The notes below the pieces were generated by a model. The model ran no database searches and was not told the origin of the DNA. It saw only the letters and a program-made list of their open reading frames with translations. The translations under genes and the position numbers were made by a program. From Rhodosorus marinus (taxonomy: Eukaryota; Rhodophyta; Stylonematophyceae; Stylonematales; Stylonemataceae): a stretch of 64,000 nt of DNA. The stretch covers positions 2,666,001 through 2,730,000 of the forward strand of contig JAMWBK010000002.1 in assembly GCA_029953675.1 (NCBI GenBank). The letters run 5' to 3'. Below are positions 57,514-64,000 of this stretch, one piece after another. Positions within the stretch are counted from its first letter, which is position 1. Each line of letters begins with the position of its first letter.

Positions 57514-60301
57514 ATGGTGAGGATGGGAAGAAGCGACAGAATGACGGCCACGCCTGCGTCCAGCAGAAAACGGGGCCGTTCTCCCGCGGGAAGTGAGGAT
57601 GACGACAACTCTAGAGCAAGCAAAGAGCTGACTTGGTAAGGAAGCGAAGTCAAGGCACAGCGGCTCCGCTGTACTGGCGTCGTGGTCTAGACGAAGTGAA
57701 GCGTTGCTCCGTCTTCTTTACGTTGTTAACAACGTACTCATCCGCTCATTCGTTTTCTTCGAATAGTCCGATCTGCAGAGATCGATTCACCGCGCCCCAC
57801 GAGACTCCTTGCAACCATAGGTTTTGGTATGACACCTTCGGCACCTGCGCCTTTCTCCTGAACTAGTTTTGTTCTGACACTCGCTGCATTGCTGCTATCG
57901 ACAGTTTCAAGTGCATCGAGAGATCCCTTGAACGTGCCCCAGTTTGTCCCGTTCGAAATTGTGGAACTTATTTAACTTTAGAAAGCCTGAAGCCAGTTAC
58001 AATTGGTATGTGGGCACCCAAGCCTGAGACGTTCTGTTCTCGTTTTTCGATCGTATTGATTCACGAAGGGTTGGTAGGAACGCGTTGATCTCGAAATCGA
58101 AGATTGAGACTGACGGGAATCGTTGTATATTGTTTTGAAGATGACCGTCCGGAGAAGGGGAGCAATTCACGTATCCCCGATTCGCCTCAAAGTTCGGGTA
58201 GAATGGGTTCGCCTAAAGCGAGCGCCCTCGGCTGGCCTGGAAGTTCAATAGACGCAGTACATGGCAGAGACGGCATAGCTCCGGTGTCCGGTGACCGCGT
58301 AAGAGGTCTTTTGCAAGGCGACTTTATCCAGAACATGACGAAGGAGGAGCTTATGCAATTGAGACATGGGCTTGGCGAGGTGATAAAAAACAATGCCCTG
58401 AAAGCAGACAATGAACTGGTTCTACGGTCTCTTGAGAAATTTCGGGATGCGAGAATTGAAGAACTGAACAAGCTCCAGCGGGAAGTGGACATACTAAAGA
58501 AGGACGTCTCGATTCTTTCGAGCCGCACGCCATCCCGAAAAGAGGTGGCTGAAGACGATGCTTTCGTGAGAAAGCTCGACAAGATTCGCAACAACGTGGG
58601 GGACTTTGAGCATTTGTGGATCAACGAAGCTTATGGCCCGAATCGACAGAAGGCCTTGGACAGATTTTCCGTTCATGTAAATCATTTCACAAAGTACAAT
58701 CGCTTGGAGCTTATCGCCTCATGGAGACATAGGAGGAGAAACGATACGGATCATAGCTCTCTGTCTGGAGGTAAGCGTAAATTTGGAAGTGCAAATTGGA
58801 TATTCCTGTTGGTCGTGTGGCCTAATATTGACCAAGAGGTTGTGACATCTCTTGGGAAATCATCTATTTAGACACGTATACCCAGGCGAACATTGTATCA
58901 AGTATTGAGCTGGACAAGGAATGCAGAAGAGTCGCAACAGCTGGCGTGCTGAGGCAGATTAAAATTTTTGAAGTCGACAACCTCAGGGACAGGTCGGTCA
59001 AGATGCACTTTCCTATTCAGGAGTTTGCGACGAAAGCAAAATTGAGCAGCTTGAGTTGGAACAAGCATATTTCAAATCACCTCGTAAGCTGCTCTACATC
59101 TCCTGAGTACTTGGAACCAATCACAGCCAATTGTTCTAACGCTACAGTCCCCTCCTGCAGATAAGTGCCGACTACAACGGTGTCGTGAGTTTGTGGGATG
59201 CCGATCAGGGAGAGGTGTGTAGCGCTGAAGTTGAACTTGTGTAGATTGCCACTTTATTTGGTCTTTCTCAGCGTCTTGCATCTCTATTTGTGGTTCTCAA
59301 TAACTCAGATCGTACGGGAGTACGAGGAGCATACGAATAAGATTTGGAGCGTGGACTATGCCAAGGCAAGCAACATCTTTGCGTCGGTAAGTAGCTTTTT
59401 GTTTGCTTCCACCTTCTAGTAATACGCGTGCTCGGTTAGCTTATTTGCATATTCACACCCCTCCTGAATTATTTCTGTCAGGGCTCAAACGATACAAAGG
59501 TGATAATCTGGGATTCACTGCAGGAAGCATCAGTTCAGACGATTCCGTCTGAGGATAGCCCGGAGCAGAACAGGTAAGCAAGCTTGGTGGTCCCGTGCTC
59601 ACTTTTCGAATATTCTTAGGTTGTTTCTAACGCGATCTCATACGGTACTAAACCGGGCACTGCGAACAGGGCACAAGTTTGCTGCGTGAGATTTAGCCCA
59701 GAGAGCAACAGCCAGAAGATTGTTTTCGGATGCGCAGACAGCAGCGTACATTGCTATGACCTGCGCTATCCACGCGCTCCTCTGTTCTCCCTTCGGAAAC
59801 ACGACAACGCAGTGTCGTACGTGTCATTTATTAGCAGTCGCCAGCTAGTGACTGCCTCTACGGACTCCACCCTCAAGCTTTGGCAGATCGAGGACAACTC
59901 CCAGGAGCTAGTGCGGACCTTCACTGGCCACAAGAACCAAACAAATTTTGTTGGACTTTCTGTACACGATCAGTTCATATCCTGCGGAAGCGAAGACAAC
60001 AAGGTGTTTAATTACTACACGGGAATATCGAAACCCTGTTTCAGTTATTCGTAAGTGAACCACTGACATGATACGCTGTTTGCTTGATGTTGTTGACCTG
60101 ACCGTGCTCGTATCACGTCCATGTTCATGTCTGTTATCTTGACGCAGATTCGGAGGAAGCGAGCCAGGATCAGACGAGGATATGGAAGCTAGTGGAGCAC
60201 CCCACAAGCCATTCGTCAGCGCAGTATCCTGGCACCCAACGGAAAATCTCCTGTTCGCTGCCAACAGCCAAGGCAGCGTTCGCATGGTGAAAATGGTTTA
60301 A
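57514..60301 (+). CDS. COP1: COP1, RING / coiled-coil / WD40 E3 ubiquitin ligase
   Basis: Ubiquitin ligase subunit that in plants targets light-signalling transcription factors for degradation. Ten exons: 57514-57635, 57767-57826, 57905-58005, 58141-58770, 58872-59083, 59161-59214, 59309-59386, 59482-59573, 59670-60050, 60148-60301; 627 aa, phases close. RING: C41, C44, C56, H58, C61, C64, C75, C80; the last pair is spaced C-x4-C, where C-x2-C is usual. Coiled coil about residues 160-225 (LKADNELVLRSLEKFRDARI). WD40 repeats from about residue 305: NIVSSIELD, AGVLRQIKIFEV, DYNGVVSLWD, DTKVIIWD, CYDLRYPRAPLF, STDSTLKLWQ, GSEDNKVFNYYTG, and the final WHPTENLLFAANSQG. This matches COP1 rather than SPA, which has a kinase-like N-terminus. 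Confidence 0.93.
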
Positions 60302-61574
60302 CTTCACTGCGGGTCTGGAGTTTTCGCAACTGTACATTTTAGCGTTTAAGGGGTCTTTTCCAAGCGGCTCTGCGGCTGAGCACATCAAGGCCACTCCTAG
60401 GTACTTGAGATGCTGGCCAACGGTGGGGGCTTTCTGTACAGATTTTTTTGTCGATTTGAGTTGAGAAAGCCATAAACCCGAAAGGATTAATCGAATGGCA
60501 GGAACGGAGAGGCCAATCCTGACGTGCGCATGACTGGACAACCACATTTCGGTGATTGTCCAGTCATTGCTATGTTAGGTGAGAAAACAAGCACTTCGAT
60601 CGGCTGAAAACGTACATTACGAAGCAACTATGGCAGAGCACCTGTCACGTCAGCGCGAGCGCGACAACAGCCCCCGCAATAGGAGCAGCAATTGTTCCGC
60701 ATCGAACAAAAAAAGAACCTGCCGCGTTGTACAGCCTGGGCGGAATCCCCACCACTCGCAATTCTGACCTCCCTCTGATTGTCACGTAATACAGCTATTC
60801 TGGACTGTACAAAAATAATATTTCGTAAATAATTAATGCATATCAATATCATAATACTCAAAATACAGTGGCGACACTTAAAAAATTTAAAGCATCCTCA
60901 CCGAAAAAAAGGAATTACGCCTTTCTGTCCCTAATCAGTCTGAGATCAGCGTCCACATCTTCCAACACAACACGGTCTACCCTGCTTCCAAACCTACCAT
61001 TAAGCTGACAATTGTTCTAATTTTTAAACAATTTTCAGCGTTTCAATCATGTATATGTAACCCCGGGGGGGGGTGGGCGTTCTCGACATCCGGGAAAAAC
61101 TGAATCTGGACGGCGAAAAGTTCTTTATATGGTTTTACTGTGGTACTATTGGGTGATGTATGTTTTTGGGTTAAATTGTAAAAGCCGTTATTTGCGGAAC
61201 GAAGCGAGCATTTTGTGAAACTCCTGATTGGCTTAAGTAATATTGAAAATATATTGTTTTATGAAGAGTTTTGGGCTGGGCCCTTTTTTGAACGAATTTT
61301 GGTTTGAGTGTCTAAGGTTCTTCTACTGCGCGGGGGGTGGGAGTCGGGCGTGTCGGGTGAGGACGTGGGTATGATTTATTGGTGAATGTTGAGGCTGAGA
61401 GGGAGGCGAAGGAGGAGAGTTACAGATACGAACAAGAACGTTTTATTGATAATGCGCTGTGTTAAGGAGTAGCTTGGTAGCAATACTTTAGTATTTCGTT
61501 TGGTATATTTTTAGAACGTTTGGGGAGGGTCCTGGTGTTGTTCCCGGTTGTACTCGCCGGGGTAGGTTTTCGAT
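60302..61574. other. Intergenic, COP1 to transporter
   Basis: No supported gene. Holds a 12-bp hairpin at 60530-60567, an AT-rich block (60780-61060), and a G run at about 61063. A 46-codon frame near 60629 has no family match. Confidence 0.45.
60530..60567. repeat. Perfect 12-bp inverted repeat 230 bp after COP1
   Basis: ATGACTGGACAA (60530-60541) and TTGTCCAGTCAT (60556-60567), loop of 14 bases in which CAC/GTG can pair further after one mismatch. No gene or known motif is attached to it. Confidence 0.85.
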
Positions 61575-62990
61575 ATGGGTAGCACCGGGAACCCCCTGGA
61601 GAAGTTGGTATGTTGTCTTTGAGGACGGGCTTGAGTCGATGAAATTCTCTTATCTGACTCCTTGATCTCTTTTGTGGGGCGGCTTTTGCTTTGCTTTGCT
61701 GGCTTTTTTGTCACGAAACCGCTAGCCCTTGCTTGATTGCAAGTATGAGAGCCGGGCGGAATCAAAAGCCAATAGGCGCAGAGCGGTGACGGGTATCGTT
61801 CTTATGTGTGCCGCGTCTGTGAGCTTCGCGGCGATGGCTACCACAGTGCGATGGGGGTCGACAAGTTTGTCCAGCCCGTACTTGGCGTTTACAAGAGCCC
61901 TCATGCAAGGGCTATTTGCGCTCCTGTATTGTGCGAAGTTCAGAATCAATCCCTTTGGGCCGAAGGAAGCACGTGCTGTCCTGGCGCTGCGAGGCGTTAC
62001 TGGGTTTATGGGTGCCACGAGCTACTACTTCACGCTTAGGTTTCTTCCGATTGGAGACGCCAACGGTAAGCACCCAGCCAGCAACACCCACACCTGCCCT
62101 GAGAAACAGCAGCTTACTTCCATTTTTTTGGATAGCATTGACCTTTACTGGTCCAATTATTACAATGGTCATGGCGTCTATATTCCTCGGCGAGAGCTTT
62201 CGTTCTTTCCATGTCTTCGGCGCAGCAGCGGCCTCGATTGGGGTACTTCTTGTTGCTGGCCCCAATGAAATTATTAAGAATCTTAGCAGCTCAGCAGGAG
62301 GGATGACGAGGCTCATTGGAGCATGCTGCGCGCTCAGTCAAGCAGTATGCAGTAGTATGTCTTATCTTGCGATTAGGACGGTCGGCAACAAGGCGAGCTT
62401 TGCCTGTAGCGTGTTTGCGTTTAGTCTGTACGTAGCCCCTCTGATGGCAGTGGAAGGCTGCATCTTGGGAACGCCCGTTTTTATGTTGCCCAGGAGCTCG
62501 AGGGAGTGGCTTGTTATCCTACTAGCCGGTTCGTTTGCACTGTTGGCTAACAGTTTGCTCTCGATGTCTCTGCAGATGGTGGAAGCGAGTAAGTCACCAT
62601 TTTCCGCGTTAATACCTCTAGATATAGATTTACTTCATTGCTCATGCCAACTTAAAGGGAATAGGGAAGCTCTCGCCCATGAGTAACCGGTCGTTAGTGG
62701 ACCGAACCTGTTTCTTCCGAAGGCTTGACTTTTTTTAGTATATATCCGGCTAACCGTTGTGTTGCTTCGCAGGCAAATCTGGACCCGCGAGGAATCTCCA
62801 GCTGCTCTTCGCGTTCCTTTTCGGATGGTTATTCTTGGGAGAAACGCCAAAGATCGAGTCGATTATCGGATCATGTATTATTCTGTCAGCAATATTGTAC
62901 ATTGGGTACAAAACTCTCGAAGAGGAGAGAAACGAGTATCCAGACACTCCATCCCCGTTTCCGCCTGAGACCCCAACCCCAGACATGTAG
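61575..62990 (+). CDS. Drug/metabolite transporter (EamA, SLC35G-like)
   Basis: Multi-pass membrane transporter of the DMT superfamily; 347 aa from exons 61575-61607, 61726-62065, 62136-62588 and 62773-62990, phases close. The tiny first exon (MGSTGNPLEKL) was chosen because exon 2 has no usable Met before the first membrane segment and a stop lies just before its acceptor. About ten hydrophobic segments are visible, including GIVLMCAASVSFAAMATTVR, the EamA-type R-x5-GF...YYFTLRFLPIGDA transition, LTFTGPIITMVMASIFLGES, GVLLVAGP, and in the second half LLFAFLFGWLFLGETPKIES and IGSCIILSAILYIGYK. Two EamA repeats are therefore present. The C-terminus is Pro/Glu-rich. Substrate unknown; SLC35G/solute or nucleotide-sugar-type exchange is only a guess. 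Confidence 0.87.
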
Positions 62991-64000
62991 CGATGTGTGT
63001 AGTAGCTACCGGGTGGTTAGCTGGAGGCGATCCAGAACATTATTTACAGAGAAATGTCCTTAGCAAATTTCTTCATGTGATACTAGTAAATGCCAACTGC
63101 AACCAACAGGTTTTTCCGGGCAACAGTATGGTATGCAGACTCACCGGGCCACTCGACACAAAAAAAAAAAACCTCGTAAATCTCCGTCCATTCAGGTCCA
63201 TCCCGAATTCATTCACCCTTGTTACGGACCTGGCCTATCCAGGAAATGGAATAAACTTACACGACATAACCCGACCTTCATCTCACAACAACGACTCTTC
63301 CCCCATCCCCTCACCCCGTTCCCCCTCCCGGACCGATCCATCTCAAGCTGACACCCACGTCAGTCCAATCCAATAAGAATCCTAGTACCCAGTACGGACA
63401 ACCTGTCAAATATATTCTTTTGATATTAAACAATTTATTCCTCTAGGGGACGTCCAAATCTTCAACAAAAAGGAAAATCGATTCAAAATAATTTGTAATT
63501 CATCACATTTGAGATAGAACCCTTAACCAATCCCATGTGGAGGTTTCCGACGAATCGGCGATGAAACGACGTGGACAGTCTGTCCTGTCCGGTCGACGAA
63601 AGAATTTTTTATTATTGAATAGTATATAAAAAAATTAGCTCCGCGGTTGGGAATGATTAAAAAAACGAAAAGGATGATGTGGAGATTTGTCCGATAATTG
63701 TTTTTAAAATGAGAACAAATTCGTCTTGTATTTTGGGAAAAGGAACGTGAGATTTTCTGCGATTTTTTTGACATTTCTGTGTTTTTTTTTCCCCGAGGAT
63801 TTTGGATGTTACAGGCTGTCATGAAACTACCATTGGCCATTCGGGATTGGGTCCAGCAGGTGATGGTAAAAATCGGGGATTTCGTGGATTGACGGAAGAA
63901 AGTAGGATTTTTTTTTTTTGGCCGGGCGGGCGGCGGAGGAGGTTGAAGACGATGGAACCATTTGGAGACTCTGTCATGCTTTCTGCAGTTCAGTGAAGCA
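62991..64000. other. 3' flank, no gene seen
   Basis: AT-rich in 63400-63780 with several T and A runs; C/A-rich at 63170-63380. Nothing coding supported. Confidence 0.45.

Overview
This window is nuclear DNA from a eukaryote with many short canonical GT..AG introns (mostly about 60-130 bp). Protein-coding genes read cleanly once spliced, and in each multi-exon model below (outside the retroelement and pseudogene) the exon phases add up. The mix of a CRY-DASH cryptochrome, a COP1-type RING/coiled-coil/WD40 ligase, a homeodomain protein and two small paralogues with an N-terminal F-V motif suggests a photosynthetic protist or alga, perhaps a rhodophyte. That placement is inference only: no plastid gene or rRNA is present to confirm it.

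Layout. 1-5 kb: 5' part of an ISWI remodeller (-) and an intronless CRY-DASH (-). 5.8-8.3 kb: VPS45 (+). 8.3-10.2 kb: AT-rich gap. 10.2-12.9 kb: homeodomain protein (+) converging on a CS/NudC-domain protein (-). 13.5-19 kb: cytosolic-type cysteinyl-tRNA synthetase (+) and EMC2 (+). 19.4-20.4 kb: degenerate tandem repeat of about 120 bp. 21-23 kb: a small NDUFA7-like gene (+) converging on a coiled-coil/SANT gene (-). 24-27.3 kb: a 14-exon TPR protein (-). 28.9-34.8 kb: a HAD nucleotidase-like gene, an extended-PHD protein and a two-finger C2H2 protein (all -). 34.8-41 kb: gene-poor. 41.2-43.4 kb: a decayed non-LTR retrotransposon. 44.2-46.6 kb: an inverted broken copy of the first exon of a gene lying 5 kb away, then a YFH7/uridine-kinase-like gene (+). 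49.7-56.5 kb: two paralogous small genes of unknown function (one split by an intron, one intronless) with shared upstream and downstream motifs, plus an unknown two-exon gene. 57.5-60.3 kb: COP1 (+). 61.6-63 kb: a DMT/EamA transporter (+).

Most genes are housekeeping functions (chromatin, vesicle fusion, translation, ER membrane insertion, respiration) and show no operon-like relation. The least explained material is the small paralogue family at 49.8 and 55.2 kb with its third, broken, inverted copy at 44.2 kb, together with the repeated 17-bp upstream element and several perfect hairpins between genes. All exon boundaries were read by eye from frame and splice consensus and have no transcript support here.
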